Shown here piece by piece: positions 46,217 through 55,495 of a stretch of 64,000 nt of DNA (position 1 is the stretch's first letter; each line of letters starts with the position of its first letter). Below the pieces are notes generated by a model. It saw only the letters and a program-made list of their open reading frames with translations, searched no databases and was not told the origin of the DNA. A program made the position numbers and the translations under genes. The DNA is from Pseudomonas sp. BP8 (lineage in GTDB: Bacteria; Pseudomonadota; Gammaproteobacteria; Pseudomonadales; Pseudomonadaceae): assembly GCF_017875955.1 (NCBI RefSeq), contig NZ_JAGINK010000001.1:129001-193000 (forward strand), given 5' to 3'.

Positions 46217-47884
46217 TCAAACCAAAGCGGCTTGTTTCTCCAACTCCAGCGTACGCTCGAACAACTCCGCCAGCCCAGCCTGGTGCGTCACCCCCACCAC
46301 CGTACACGCCGGCAGTTCGCGCCTGAGCATCACCAGCAACCCGCGCGCAGACTCGCCGTCCAACTGACTGGTCGCCTCGTCCAGGTACAGCGTATCCGGC
46401 CGGTACAACAACGCCCGCGCCAGGCTCAGGCGCTGCTGTTCACCCCCAGAGAGCACCCGCTCCCACTCGGCCTCATCCCCCAGTCGCCCGCTCAACCGCG
46501 CCAGGCCCACCTTGCCCAGCGCATCGATCAGCAACCGATCATCGATCTCGCGCACTTGTGGATAAGCCAGCAACCCACCCAGGCTCATCTGCGGTAGATA
46601 AGGCTTTTGCGGCAACAACAGGCTACGCCCCGGCGGCAGTTGCCACTCGCCCAGGCAATACGGCCATAACCCCTGCAAGGTGCGCAGCAAGGTCGACTTG
46701 CCCAGGCCACTGCGCCCCGCCAGCCGCAGCCATTGCCCCTGCCCCACGCGCAGGTCGAGGTCGCTGAGCAACGCGCTGCCGTCCGGCCGGCACAGGGTCA
46801 GCCCCTGGAGGCACAGGCAGCTGCCCTGCGGCGCCTTGATCACCTGCTGGCGGCTGGCCTCGATAGCCCGCTCGAACTGGTCGAGCCGCTCCAGCGCGGC
46901 ACTCCAGCGCACCAGCTTGTGGTACAGCTTGATGAACCAGCTCAGCGAGTCATGCACCGCACCGAACGCGCTGCGGATCTGCATCAGGCCACCCAGGGTG
47001 ATGGTCTTGGCCATGAACGCCGGCAATGCCGCAAACACCGGCACGATCAGGCTGAAGCGCTGATAGGCGACCGTGAACAGACTGAGGTCACGTTCACGGC
47101 CCATGAGCTGCCGCCAGTTCTCGGCAATCGCCCGAAAGCGCTGCGCCAACTGCTGGCGTTCGACACCCTCGCCCTGGTACAGGGCGATCTGCTCGGCGTG
47201 GTCGCGCTTGCGCAGCAGGCTTGCGCGAAAGTCCGCTTCGCGGTGCTCGCGCTGGAAATTGAGCGCGTGCAACGGCTTGCCGATCAAGTGCGTCAGCACA
47301 CTGCCGGTCAAGGTGTAGGCGACGACGATCCATACCAGGTAGCCATGCACGGTAAATGATTCGCCAAACACGCTGAAGGTCTGCACCCCGGAGAGGTTCC
47401 ACAGAATCACCACGAACGCACCCACCTGGGCCAGGTTGACCACCAGCGAAGCCACCAGCTCAATGCTCAGGTCGACCATCAGATCGACGTCCTGGGCAAT
47501 GCGCTGGTCGGGGTTGTCCGGTTCGCCCGCCAGGCCCAGGCGATAGAACGCCTGGTCGCCCAGCCAAGCATCGATCAGGCGCCCGGTCATCGCTTGGCGC
47601 CAGCGCAACACCAGGCCTTTGCGGATGTAATCAAGGGCGACGAAGATCAGCACATACACCCCGAGGTAGAGGGCGTACTCGCCGGCCAGCGCGTACAGCC
47701 CACTGCTGTCGAACGCCGCCAGGGTGTCGTAGAAGGTCTTGCTCCAACGGTTGATCAGCACATTGATCTGCACGATCAACAGGCCCAGGCCGATGATCGC
47801 CGCCAGCATCACCCAGGCCAGCCAGTGCTGGCGGTCTTGCCAGAACGGCCGGCTCAGGCGATAGAACGTACGCAAGGTGTTCAC
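46217..47884 (-). CDS. YddA/FusD-like ABC transporter (SbmA-type membrane domain fused to ATPase)
   Basis: The 555-residue protein has an N-terminal membrane domain (about 1-335, six helices; QINVLINRWSKTFYDTLAAFD and NPDQRIAQDVDLM are typical of the SbmA/BacA/YddA group). The ATPase has Walker A GRSGLGKS (390-397), signature LSGGEQQR (478-485) and Walker B TLYLDEATS. It starts with GTG at 47884, overlapping the protease stop by four bases. In E. coli yddA sits with yddB and pqqL, and in Pectobacterium FusD is the equivalent. The transported product is unknown but could be peptides or iron-containing fragments. Confidence 0.9.
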   Translation of the reverse strand: MNTLRTFYRLSRPFWQDRQHWLAWVMLAAIIGLGLLIVQINVLINRWSKTFYDTLAAFDSSGLYALAGEYALYLGVYVLIFVALDYIRKGLVLRWRQAMTGRLIDAWLGDQAFYRLGLAGEPDNPDQRIAQDVDLMVDLSIELVASLVVNLAQVGAFVVILWNLSGVQTFSVFGESFTVHGYLVWIVVAYTLTGSVLTHLIGKPLHALNFQREHREADFRASLLRKRDHAEQIALYQGEGVERQQLAQRFRAIAENWRQLMGRERDLSLFTVAYQRFSLIVPVFAALPAFMAKTITLGGLMQIRSAFGAVHDSLSWFIKLYHKLVRWSAALERLDQFERAIEASRQQVIKAPQGSCLCLQGLTLCRPDGSALLSDLDLRVGQGQWLRLAGRSGLGKSTLLRTLQGLWPYCLGEWQLPPGRSLLLPQKPYLPQMSLGGLLAYPQVREIDDRLLIDALGKVGLARLSGRLGDEAEWERVLSGGEQQRLSLARALLYRPDTLYLDEATSQLDGESARGLLVMLRRELPACTVVGVTHQAGLAELFERTLELEKQAALV

Positions 47885-50667
47885 AGCGCCTGTTCCAGCG
47901 CAGTTGCCGAAGGCAGCAGGCGCAGTTGCACCTGGTTGGCAACCGGGAACAACTGACGTGCCTGCTGCTGCAGGGCCGGCAGGCTCAGCGCCTCAGGCAA
48001 CCGCGCCTGGCTGCTGAGGTAGCGTGGGTCCTGCCAGTGGCGTTCGCTGAGGATCAGGCGCTTGAACTGGGTCTGCGGATCGTCACGGCGCTTGGCTTCC
48101 TGGCGGGACAGTTGCTTACGCTCAGCGAGCATCCACGCCTCGTCGACCGTCAGCCCGGCCAGCGTCTGCTGCGCCAGCGCCCACAGTTCATCGACGCGAG
48201 CGGGGTCGCAGGTGAAGTTCAGGCGGCTCTCGATGCGCTGGGTGTCCGGGTTGAGTTCACTCTCGAAGCTCAACCGATAGACCCCCGACGCCTCGCCGCG
48301 CAATTGCTGCTTGAGGCGCTGATTGGCCAGGTCGCGCAGCACTGCTACACGCATGGCGGCTTCCGGGCTCCACGGCTGCGACTGATAGCTGGTGGCGTCC
48401 AGCACCACCCGCGGCTCCAGTGCGATGGGCAGGTCTTGGCGGCGTTGACCGGGCTGCTGCAGGACCGGCTCGGTGCTCAGGGCAGCTTGCCTAGGCAGGC
48501 TCGCCAGTTGCTCACTAACCCACGTTTCGAGCTGCGCAGGCTCGATGTCGGCCATCAGGTAGTAGGTGACCGGTGCCAGGCCAAGACGCTGCCAGTCGGC
48601 ATTCAGTTGCTCGCGGCTCAAGGCCTGCAAGGTGGTGATAGCCGGCGTTTGCCAGTGATCAGCACCGTACTTGAGCGTGCGCTGGCGGCTCTCCTGCAGC
48701 GCACGCACATCGTCTGGCCGACTGCGCAGGCGCTGTAGCAACTCGTCACGCGACGCGCTGAACTGCACAGGGTCGATGCTGGCCTGCTGGCTGATGCGAT
48801 AGCTTTGCAGCAGGCTCGGCAGTTGCTCGGGCGTGCCACTGAGATTGAGCTGCAGGCGCTGTGGTTGATGGGCAAGGCTGATGGTCGCGCGCTGTTGCTG
48901 GCGCCAGTCTGCCAAGGCCTGCGGATCGCCACCCTGCTGGGCGCTGCGCAACGCCAGTTGCGCGGCCATCTGCAGGCGCCAGCCGGGGGCTCCTGCGACG
49001 CTGTAGCCGGCGGACGACTCAACCTGCAGCAAGGCACTGCCTTCTGGCCCGTTGCGGCGCAACCAGACCAACCGATCGCCATTGCTCAACGTCCAGTGTT
49101 CGACCTGCTCCTTGGCGAAGGTCTTGCGTGCGCTCACTGTGCCCGCCGGGCCTGGCGCGGGCGGCTCGAAGGGCGCTACTGGCGCCAGCGAGGCGGGCGG
49201 TGTGCTGGAAGGCGCGGACAGGTTGGTCTGAGCCAGGCTCGCCTGCAGCGCCTCGACCTCGGCCACCGTTGGCAGGTGGGTCAACGAGGCACGTGGGGCG
49301 CTGATCTGCAGCACCCGGTCGCGGCTGGCCAGCCAGCGCCGCAGGCGCTGCTCGAGGTCGCTGCGGTCGATGCCTTCGAGCACTTCCAGGTAGCGACTGG
49401 CGGAGGCGTGGCGCTCTACCACACGGCCATTCGGCGCACTGGCGTTGTTCAACTGCTCGACCCATTGCTCGAAGGTACGCGGGGTTGGCTTGGCCAGGGT
49501 CTTGGCGCCCAGGCTGCGGATATGCGCCTGTTCATGGGCGAAGTCCGCGTCGCTGAAACCATGCTGGCGCAGGCGCTCGAGCTCGCTGAGCAACTGGCGC
49601 AAGGCCTTGTCGTGGGCCTGGCCGTCGACACTTGCAGCGATGCCCAGCACCGTCGAGTGGTTGCCGATCAGGGTCTTCTGCGCGACCAGGCTTTTAACCC
49701 CAGGCTCCAGTGGCTGGCGGCGCAGGCTGTCGAGCAGGACGGCCAGGGTCATGCGGTCGATCAGCCGCTCGCGCAGGGCGGCGCGGCTGGTGCCGCGGCT
49801 GTCCGGCTCGTACAGGCGGAACAGCAGCGATACCTGATTGCTGCCCGACTGTGGGTCTTGCAGGCGGAAGATTTTCAGCTTCTCGTCCAGCGTCAGGTCG
49901 CGGTACTCGCGCAGCGGGCGGCTACCGCCCTCGACCTTGCCAAAAGCCTGCTCGATCTGCGCCAGCATGGCCTTGGGCTCAAAGTCGCCCACCGCCGACA
50001 GGACCATGTTCGGCGCCTGGTACCACATCGCCTGGAAGTCTTGCAGGCTGGCCAGGCTTGCACTGCGAATGGCCGCCTCGTTGCCGATGGTGCGGTGCTC
50101 GGGATAACGCGAGCCGACCCGCTGCGAGGCGGTGCGTTGCTGGTTCATGCGCTGGGCCACGCCGAGGCCGCCGCGCCATTCTTCGATGACGATCGGCCGT
50201 TCGCGTTCAAGGTCAGCCGCGCTGTAGTCCGCGGCGAAGACCAGATCAGCCAGCGCCTTGAGCGCTTCAGGGCTTTGCCGTACGCCGGCCGGTGGGCTGA
50301 GCATGAACTGGGTACGTTCGTAGTTGGTCACGGCGTTGAAGTGACGGCCTTGTACCCAGCCCAGCGCGGTCATGCGCTCGCGCAGGTTTTGCGCCTGCCC
50401 GGCGCGGCTGTGGAACACCAGGTGTTCGACCATGTGGGCGACGCCGACCTGGTCGTCGGCCACGTCGATCGAGCCGGCATTGACCGTCAGGCGCAGGTCG
50501 AGCCGGCCCGGCTGGGCGGTCTCGCGCACCAATCGGTATTGCAGGCCGTTGGCCAGGGTGCCTTGGCTGACGTGGCTGTCCCAGGGCAATGGTGCATCGG
50601 CTTCAGGCAGCGCCACGCAGGCGCCGAGCAGCAGCGGGCCGAGCAGGCCCGCAATGAGCTTTTTCAT
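47881..50667 (-). CDS. PqqL/FusC-type M16 metalloprotease, lipoprotein
   Basis: The ATG at 50667 gives 928 residues. The signal sequence ends in a lipobox (LLLGAC, Cys17), so it should be anchored in the periplasm. The first M16 half has the inverted zinc motif HMVEH (His78, Glu81, His82) and downstream ERPIVIEEW. A proline-rich linker (SSTPPASLAPVAPFEPPAPG) near residue 500 joins two M16 halves; the second half lacks the motif, as usual. FusC and PqqL clip imported host proteins to release iron. Its place between receptor and ABC genes fits that role. Confidence 0.9.
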   Translation of the reverse strand: MKKLIAGLLGPLLLGACVALPEADAPLPWDSHVSQGTLANGLQYRLVRETAQPGRLDLRLTVNAGSIDVADDQVGVAHMVEHLVFHSRAGQAQNLRERMTALGWVQGRHFNAVTNYERTQFMLSPPAGVRQSPEALKALADLVFAADYSAADLERERPIVIEEWRGGLGVAQRMNQQRTASQRVGSRYPEHRTIGNEAAIRSASLASLQDFQAMWYQAPNMVLSAVGDFEPKAMLAQIEQAFGKVEGGSRPLREYRDLTLDEKLKIFRLQDPQSGSNQVSLLFRLYEPDSRGTSRAALRERLIDRMTLAVLLDSLRRQPLEPGVKSLVAQKTLIGNHSTVLGIAASVDGQAHDKALRQLLSELERLRQHGFSDADFAHEQAHIRSLGAKTLAKPTPRTFEQWVEQLNNASAPNGRVVERHASASRYLEVLEGIDRSDLEQRLRRWLASRDRVLQISAPRASLTHLPTVAEVEALQASLAQTNLSAPSSTPPASLAPVAPFEPPAPGPAGTVSARKTFAKEQVEHWTLSNGDRLVWLRRNGPEGSALLQVESSAGYSVAGAPGWRLQMAAQLALRSAQQGGDPQALADWRQQQRATISLAHQPQRLQLNLSGTPEQLPSLLQSYRISQQASIDPVQFSASRDELLQRLRSRPDDVRALQESRQRTLKYGADHWQTPAITTLQALSREQLNADWQRLGLAPVTYYLMADIEPAQLETWVSEQLASLPRQAALSTEPVLQQPGQRRQDLPIALEPRVVLDATSYQSQPWSPEAAMRVAVLRDLANQRLKQQLRGEASGVYRLSFESELNPDTQRIESRLNFTCDPARVDELWALAQQTLAGLTVDEAWMLAERKQLSRQEAKRRDDPQTQFKRLILSERHWQDPRYLSSQARLPEALSLPALQQQARQLFPVANQVQLRLLPSATALEQAL

Positions 50668-50696
50668 CAGGTTATCCACGGTTTCTTATTGGGAGG

Positions 50697-53537
50697 TCAG
50701 AAGCGGTAGCCGACTTCCAGCCAGTACTGGCGGCCGACTTCGTAACTGACCAGGCTGACCGACTCGCGGCTGGAGATCTTGTTGACCTTGTCGGTGACGT
50801 TGGTCACGTCGACGTTGACGAAGAACGCCTGGTCCTTGCCGGTGGGGATGTCCCAGGCGAACTTCATGTCCCAGGTTGGCGCGGCCGGTGTGGCCACGGT
50901 CTCGTAGCGGCTGAGCACCTCGCCATCGACTTCGATGTCCTGATCAAGGCTGACGACCTGGTCATACGCGCCGCGATAACGGAAGAAGTTGCTGATCGAC
51001 AAGTTCCACTGGGGAATGTCGGTGATGGTGATCAGGCGTGCGGTCCATGGGCGGTTGTAGTCGCTGCCTGGCAACTCGTTGTAAGGAATACGCTTGCCGT
51101 CGAGCACCACATCGTTGCCGGACAACTCGTCGCCATCCAGGCCCGCCTCGTAGGTCGAACCGTAACCACTCTTGGTCCGCGACCAGTCCAGGGCCAACTG
51201 CAGGCTGGTGCTGGTGCCCTTGAAGCGCAGGGCTTGCATGGGGGTGACGGTCAGGCTGAGGTTCTCGCTCGCGCTGCTGCCGGCGTTGAGGTAGGCGTAG
51301 TAGTCCTTGCTGTAGCCTTCGGGAATGTCCTTGGCGTCCAGGTTGTAGTAGGGCCGGGTGCGGTAGATCTGGCCCTTGCCCTTGCGATTGACGTACTTGA
51401 GCTGGAATTCGGTGTCGAGCCAGCGTTGGTTGAGCCCCAGCATCCACTCATCGTCGTAGGGGATGTCCATTGTGGAGAACTTGCTCATGTTCTTGTTCTG
51501 GCTGGACAGCGCCCATTCGCCGTCCTGGCTGGCCCGGGTGTAACGCGAGGTATACGCCCGGCGGCCATCGGCCAGGCGGTACTTGAACAGGTTGCGCCCG
51601 TAATAGCGGTTGGCACCGAACACCAGCACCGTGCTGCGGTCGCCAAAGAAGTCATAGTCGCCGGCAAAGCGCGGCGCCAGGCTCTTCTTCTGCATGTAGT
51701 CGTCGCCTTCGTAACGCAGGCCGGGACGCAGGGTGAGGTTGCCGTAGCCGATTTCGTCCTGGACGAACAGGGCGTACTTCTTCTGCGCGATGTCTACCTT
51801 GCCGGCGCCGTAGACCATCATCGCCGAGCCGTACTGACGGCTGTTGCCGTTGAGCAACTGGCCATTCGAGCACCACGGATCAGCGCCACCGCAGACACCG
51901 TTGTCACGCTTCAAGGTGGTGATCGACAGGGCCTCGTCCTCACGCTCCCAGGTCGCCCGCTGGTAGCCCAGTTCGACTCCGGAGGTCACGCTGTGGGTAG
52001 TGCCTGCGATGTTGAACGTCTGCCAGTCGACCTTGAGTTTGTAGTCGATGCTGCGCTGGGTCTGGTACAGGCTGCCGAACCAACCTTCGGGGCTGCGCGC
52101 GCTGGAGGCGTCAGGGTTGCCCCAGTCCTTGGTGTCGGACCAGTACCACATGATCAGGTCGTCGCGATCGGAGTCGCGCGAGGCATACAGGTTGCTCACC
52201 GCCAACTGTTGGGTCCAGCGCGCGCTGTCGCCCTCATAGATCGCCTTCAGCGAACCCTGCCAGCCGCCGTTGATGTTGGTGTAGCCGGAGTCGCTGTAAT
52301 CCTCACGGAAGTAGGTGTTCTCTTGCGGGGCGTAGACGATCGAGGTGTCCAGGGTCAGGCGATCGTTGACCGTCCAGTAGGTCTTGAGCAGGAAGTTGTC
52401 CAGCGACCGGGTCTGCTCCTGCTCGTTGTCGTTGTTGGGGCTGTTGTAGCCGTTGGCGTAGCTGCGCAGCGGCAGGTACGAGCGCTTCTGGGAGAAGTTG
52501 AACAAGGCGCCGAAGTCGTCAGTGAGGTGCCCTTCGAGCGTGCCGCGCAGGGTGGTCTTGGTGAACTCGGGCTGGTTCTTCTCGTTCGACGAGGTTTCGA
52601 AGGTCTCTTGGTTTTCCCGGGTAATGTGGTAGCGGGTCCACTCCGAGCGGGTCATGGCGTAGGAGAGCTTGCCGTGCAGGTCCTGGCTCGGACGCCGGGT
52701 AATCGCATCGACCACGCCACCATTGAAGCCGCCGTATTCGACCGGCACGTTGCTGTCGTAAACCTTGACCTCTTCGAGCAGGTCGGCGTCCAGGGCGATG
52801 CCGTGCGATCGGCTGGGCGCCGAGTCGTACTGGCGTGTCTCGTTGTAGCCATGCGCGCCCGGGTCGAGGTCGTTGTTGATCGAGATGCCATCGATCATGA
52901 AGTTGTTCTGGTAGAACTTGGCGCCGTTGATGCTGACGTCGGCCGGGTCGATTTCGCCGGGGGTGTTGGAGCTTTTCTGGTCGGTGCTGAACTGCACGTT
53001 GGGGTGCATCTGCAACAGCGTGGTGATGTCGCCGTTGGCGCCGGGGAAAGCCTGGATCGCTTTGCGGTCGATGACCGTCGCGCCCATGTAGCTGTTCTCT
53101 TCGGTGTCACCAAGGATCACCGTGTTGTGCAGCTCCAGCGAGCCGTCGGCGCTACTTTGCAGCAGGCGAAAAACCAGTGCGCCGGCCTCGTACTCCCAAG
53201 TGATGCCGCTGCCCTGAAGCAGTCGCGAGAGCGCCGCTTCACTGCTCAGGTGGCCGCTGATGGCGGTGGAGTGCAGGCCGTCGAGCAGGTCCGGGTCGAC
53301 CGTGACCTGCAGGTCGCTCTGCTGGCCGAAGTTGATCAGGGCGATAGCCAGTTTCTGCGCCGGAATGTCGAACGCATGCACCTGGGTCAGCACGGCGCGC
53401 TCGGCAGGTTGCTCGGCATGTGCCGGAATTACCGCGAATGCGCAGCACAGGCCGAGCATGCCGCCCCCTGCCGCGTGCTTCAGGCGCAACGACCAATCCC
53501 GCGCTGGGCGCGGCCTACGGCTAGCTACTTCAGTCAT
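50697..53537 (-). CDS. YddB/FusA-like TonB-dependent receptor with STN signalling domain
   Basis: The 946 residues comprise a signal peptide to about 42 (AFAVIPAHAE) and an STN domain at about 53-125 (FDIPAQKLAIALINFGQQSD ... LSRLLQGSGITWEY). A plug (NGDITTLLQMHPNVQFST, VSINGAKFYQNNFMIDGISI) and a 22-strand-type barrel ending in aromatic Phe (VGYRF) follow. The plug and barrel resemble E. coli YddB closely; YddB itself lacks STN. STN passes an occupied-receptor signal to FecR in the inner membrane. It is expected to import a protein or large iron ligand with TonB. Start at 53537 gives a plausible, long signal peptide. Confidence 0.92.
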   Translation of the reverse strand: MTEVASRRPRPARDWSLRLKHAAGGGMLGLCCAFAVIPAHAEQPAERAVLTQVHAFDIPAQKLAIALINFGQQSDLQVTVDPDLLDGLHSTAISGHLSSEAALSRLLQGSGITWEYEAGALVFRLLQSSADGSLELHNTVILGDTEENSYMGATVIDRKAIQAFPGANGDITTLLQMHPNVQFSTDQKSSNTPGEIDPADVSINGAKFYQNNFMIDGISINNDLDPGAHGYNETRQYDSAPSRSHGIALDADLLEEVKVYDSNVPVEYGGFNGGVVDAITRRPSQDLHGKLSYAMTRSEWTRYHITRENQETFETSSNEKNQPEFTKTTLRGTLEGHLTDDFGALFNFSQKRSYLPLRSYANGYNSPNNDNEQEQTRSLDNFLLKTYWTVNDRLTLDTSIVYAPQENTYFREDYSDSGYTNINGGWQGSLKAIYEGDSARWTQQLAVSNLYASRDSDRDDLIMWYWSDTKDWGNPDASSARSPEGWFGSLYQTQRSIDYKLKVDWQTFNIAGTTHSVTSGVELGYQRATWEREDEALSITTLKRDNGVCGGADPWCSNGQLLNGNSRQYGSAMMVYGAGKVDIAQKKYALFVQDEIGYGNLTLRPGLRYEGDDYMQKKSLAPRFAGDYDFFGDRSTVLVFGANRYYGRNLFKYRLADGRRAYTSRYTRASQDGEWALSSQNKNMSKFSTMDIPYDDEWMLGLNQRWLDTEFQLKYVNRKGKGQIYRTRPYYNLDAKDIPEGYSKDYYAYLNAGSSASENLSLTVTPMQALRFKGTSTSLQLALDWSRTKSGYGSTYEAGLDGDELSGNDVVLDGKRIPYNELPGSDYNRPWTARLITITDIPQWNLSISNFFRYRGAYDQVVSLDQDIEVDGEVLSRYETVATPAAPTWDMKFAWDIPTGKDQAFFVNVDVTNVTDKVNKISSRESVSLVSYEVGRQYWLEVGYRF

Positions 53538-53611
53538 CCCACGTCCCCGCCCCGGACAGATTCCGGGCAGCTAAAATGAATACGAATCGATCTCAGTTAT
53601 TGCGCGCGGGA

Positions 53612-53640
53612 ACAAGACGGGGGAGTTCGGGGATTTTTCA
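53612..53640 (-). promoter_or_regulatory. Candidate ECF (FecI-type) promoter before the receptor gene
   Basis: On the minus strand GAAAAAT is followed by CCGTCTTG, a GAAAA-N15-CGTCT layout similar to iron-starvation sigma promoters, about 75-100 bases before the receptor ATG. The spacing is slightly shorter than usual. Confidence 0.3.
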
Positions 53641-53676
53641 GAAAATTTTGAAATATTTTTTTAATGGGAGATTTTA

Positions 53677-53826
53677 GGGCTGCTGCGCAGCCCATCGCGA
53701 CACAAGGCCGCTCCCACAGTGATGGCGCCAGCTCGAGGTTTAGTGCAAGACAGTTGCCACAGTTCAGAGCGCGCCGCCCAACCTGTGGGAGCGGCCTTGT
53801 GTCGCGATGGGCCGCAAAGCGGCCCC
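53677..53826. repeat. REP-like palindrome, type B
   Basis: Outer arms are gggctgctgcgcagccc / gggccgcaaagcggcccc; inner arms are atcgcgacacaaggccgctc and inverse. It lies between the receptor and fecR genes. Confidence 0.85.
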
Positions 53827-53832
53827 AAGATG

Positions 53833-54801
53833 TTACGGCCGGCTCAAAACCACCAGCCACGGCCCATAACGGGTGACCTTGCCACCATGCGGCCGAACCA
53901 CGGCACTCAACGCCGCTTGCGGCTTGCGCAAGTCATACACGCCGGTCACGCGCTTCTCACCCAGGCCCTTGTCTTTCAGCACAACCTTGCCCGGCAGATA
54001 ACGCCCCAGCGCTTCAACCAGCTCGGCCACCGAGGTCTCATCGGCAATCAGCTGACCCTGGCGCCAGGCGGCAGCCTGCGATGGCTGGAACGTCCGCACC
54101 TGCACCAGCCCATCGACATAATGCAGACGCTGCCCAGCTGTCAGCGCGCTGGACAACGCGCGTGAACGCTTGGCGTCATCCACCCGCACCGAACCGTGCT
54201 CGACATCGACATCGACCCCGCCCGGGCGCAGCTCGACGTTGAACGCAGTACCGGTCACGGTCACCCGCACCTCGGCGGCGCGCACGTGGAACGGCTTGGA
54301 TGGGTCTGGCGTAACCTTGAAGAATGCCTGCCCGCTGAGCAGGCGCACATCGCGGCGCGTACCGGCGTAACTGACGGCGATGGCGGTGTTGCTGTCCATC
54401 TGCACCACGCTGCCGTCGGCCAGGGTGATATCCCGCGTTTCACCCTGGGCAGTGCGGTAGTCGGCCTGCAGGCGCACGCTCAGTGACGGCGCTACGGCAA
54501 CCATCAGGCAGGCCGCCACGGCAGCGCCAAGCCACCAGCGCCGGTGCGAGCGCTTGCTCGGCAAGGGCACTACATTGGCCGCAGGCAATGGTGGCCACTG
54601 TTCGGCCGTGGTCGGCGCCTGTTGCCCGGTCAGGCGCCAGACCCGTTCGGCCTTGCCATAGGCCTCGGCATTGGCGACGTCGCTGGCGCACCACTGGGCA
54701 AGCGCTGCGCGCAGTTGGGCATCGTGCGGGGCCTGCTGCACGCGCAGGAGCCAGTCCAGAGCCTGGTCGCGGCGGCTGGATACGGGGTCTGCTGGCATCA
54801 T
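53833..54801 (-). CDS. FecR-type anti-sigma regulator
   Basis: The ATG at 54801 gives 322 residues. The N-terminal cytoplasmic DUF4880 domain (ALDWLLRVQQAPHDAQLRAAL) is followed by a membrane helix near residue 88-108 (WWLGAAVAACLMVAV) and a periplasmic FecR domain (TRDITLADGSVVQMDSNTAI, VTVTGTAFNVEL). It would contact the receptor STN domain and control the sigma factor encoded just upstream. Confidence 0.9.
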   Translation of the reverse strand: MMPADPVSSRRDQALDWLLRVQQAPHDAQLRAALAQWCASDVANAEAYGKAERVWRLTGQQAPTTAEQWPPLPAANVVPLPSKRSHRRWWLGAAVAACLMVAVAPSLSVRLQADYRTAQGETRDITLADGSVVQMDSNTAIAVSYAGTRRDVRLLSGQAFFKVTPDPSKPFHVRAAEVRVTVTGTAFNVELRPGGVDVDVEHGSVRVDDAKRSRALSSALTAGQRLHYVDGLVQVRTFQPSQAAAWRQGQLIADETSVAELVEALGRYLPGKVVLKDKGLGEKRVTGVYDLRKPQAALSAVVRPHGGKVTRYGPWLVVLSRP

Positions 54802-54901
54802 GTCCGGCAAGTCTCCTCAGGGCTCGGGGGCGCGAAGGGTCGCACAGAGTCGGCCCGTTCGGCAAAGGACGCGCCAGCGCCGGGTTTTTTCAGATATTCG
54901 T

Positions 54902-55401
54902 TCACAGCTCGCCCTCCAGCCGTTCCAGGCAATGACGCAGGGCGTCATGGACCAACTGGTGGACCAGGCTGACCGAGACATTCAGGTGAGTCGCCACGTG
55001 CTGCAGGTGAAGCCGCCGAGGCGGTGCATCTCGAAGGCCAGGCGGGTGCGTTCGGGCAGTTCCTCGAGGGCACGGCTGACCGCAGTCAGTTCATTCTGCT
55101 GGCTGATCGCCTGTTCGGGCGAGGCACTGCCGGAGGGCAGTTCGGCGAGCATCTCGTCACTACCGGGCTGGATCTTCTCGGTGGCGCTACGGCGGGTCTG
55201 GTCGAGGGCGAGATTGCGCACGATGCGGTACAGGTAGCTGGCCGGGTGACGAATATCGGCATTGTCATCCTGGCGGCTGAAGCGCAGCCAGGCTTCCTGC
55301 ACCACATCTTCGGCACGGGCACGACAACCCACGATCGGCGTGGCGTAATCGACCATCGCCGCCCGGTGGGTCAGGTACAGCTGGAGTTTGTCGTCCGCCA
55401 C
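54902..55401 (-). pseudogene. ECF sigma-70 factor (FecI-like) with a frameshift in region 4
   Basis: From the GTG at 55401 the frame encodes region 2 (EDVVQEAWLRFSRQ, PASYLYRIVRNLALDQTRR) and the start of region 4 (LEELPERTRLAFEMHRLGGFT). A stop follows soon, at about residue 139. In the next frame the sequence continues perfectly as LQHVATHLNVSVSLVHQLVH and RHCLERLEGEL to a stop at 54902. One C is missing near 55006-55008 (plus-strand coordinates), inside the region-4 helix-turn-helix. Restored, the protein has about 166 residues, the normal length. It is either a true loss of function or a sequencing error. Confidence 0.85.
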
Positions 55402-55448
55402 GGGGTGGTATGCCAGTGCTGCTCGGGGGCGGCGATGTTACCCGTAGT

Positions 55449-55470
55449 TGCGAATCATTATCAACATAAT
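55449..55470 (-). promoter_or_regulatory. Fur-box-like site upstream of the sigma factor gene
   Basis: The plus-strand ATCATTATC matches one whole half of the Fur consensus GATAATGATAATCATTATC, with about 13 of 19 positions agreeing overall. It lies roughly 50-65 bases before the sigma start, in the correct region for iron repression. Confidence 0.55.
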
Positions 55471-55471
55471 A

Positions 55472-55488
55472 GGCGTGCTTCGCACGCC
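55472..55488 (-). terminator. Hairpin after gbdR
   Basis: GGCGTGC-TTC-GCACGCC just past the gbdR stop forms a compact stem; the following sequence on the minus strand is AT-rich (tattatgtt). Confidence 0.5.
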
Positions 55489-55495
55489 CATACCT

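Noticed and set aside
48805..53579. Two long plus-strand frames over the protease and receptor genes
   Set aside because: These are antisense frames without domains; the minus-strand genes have signal peptides, a zinc motif, STN and barrel signatures.
54982..55401. A naturally short 139-residue sigma factor
   Set aside because: The missing region-4 sequence continues exactly in the adjacent frame, so a frameshift explains it better than a short form.
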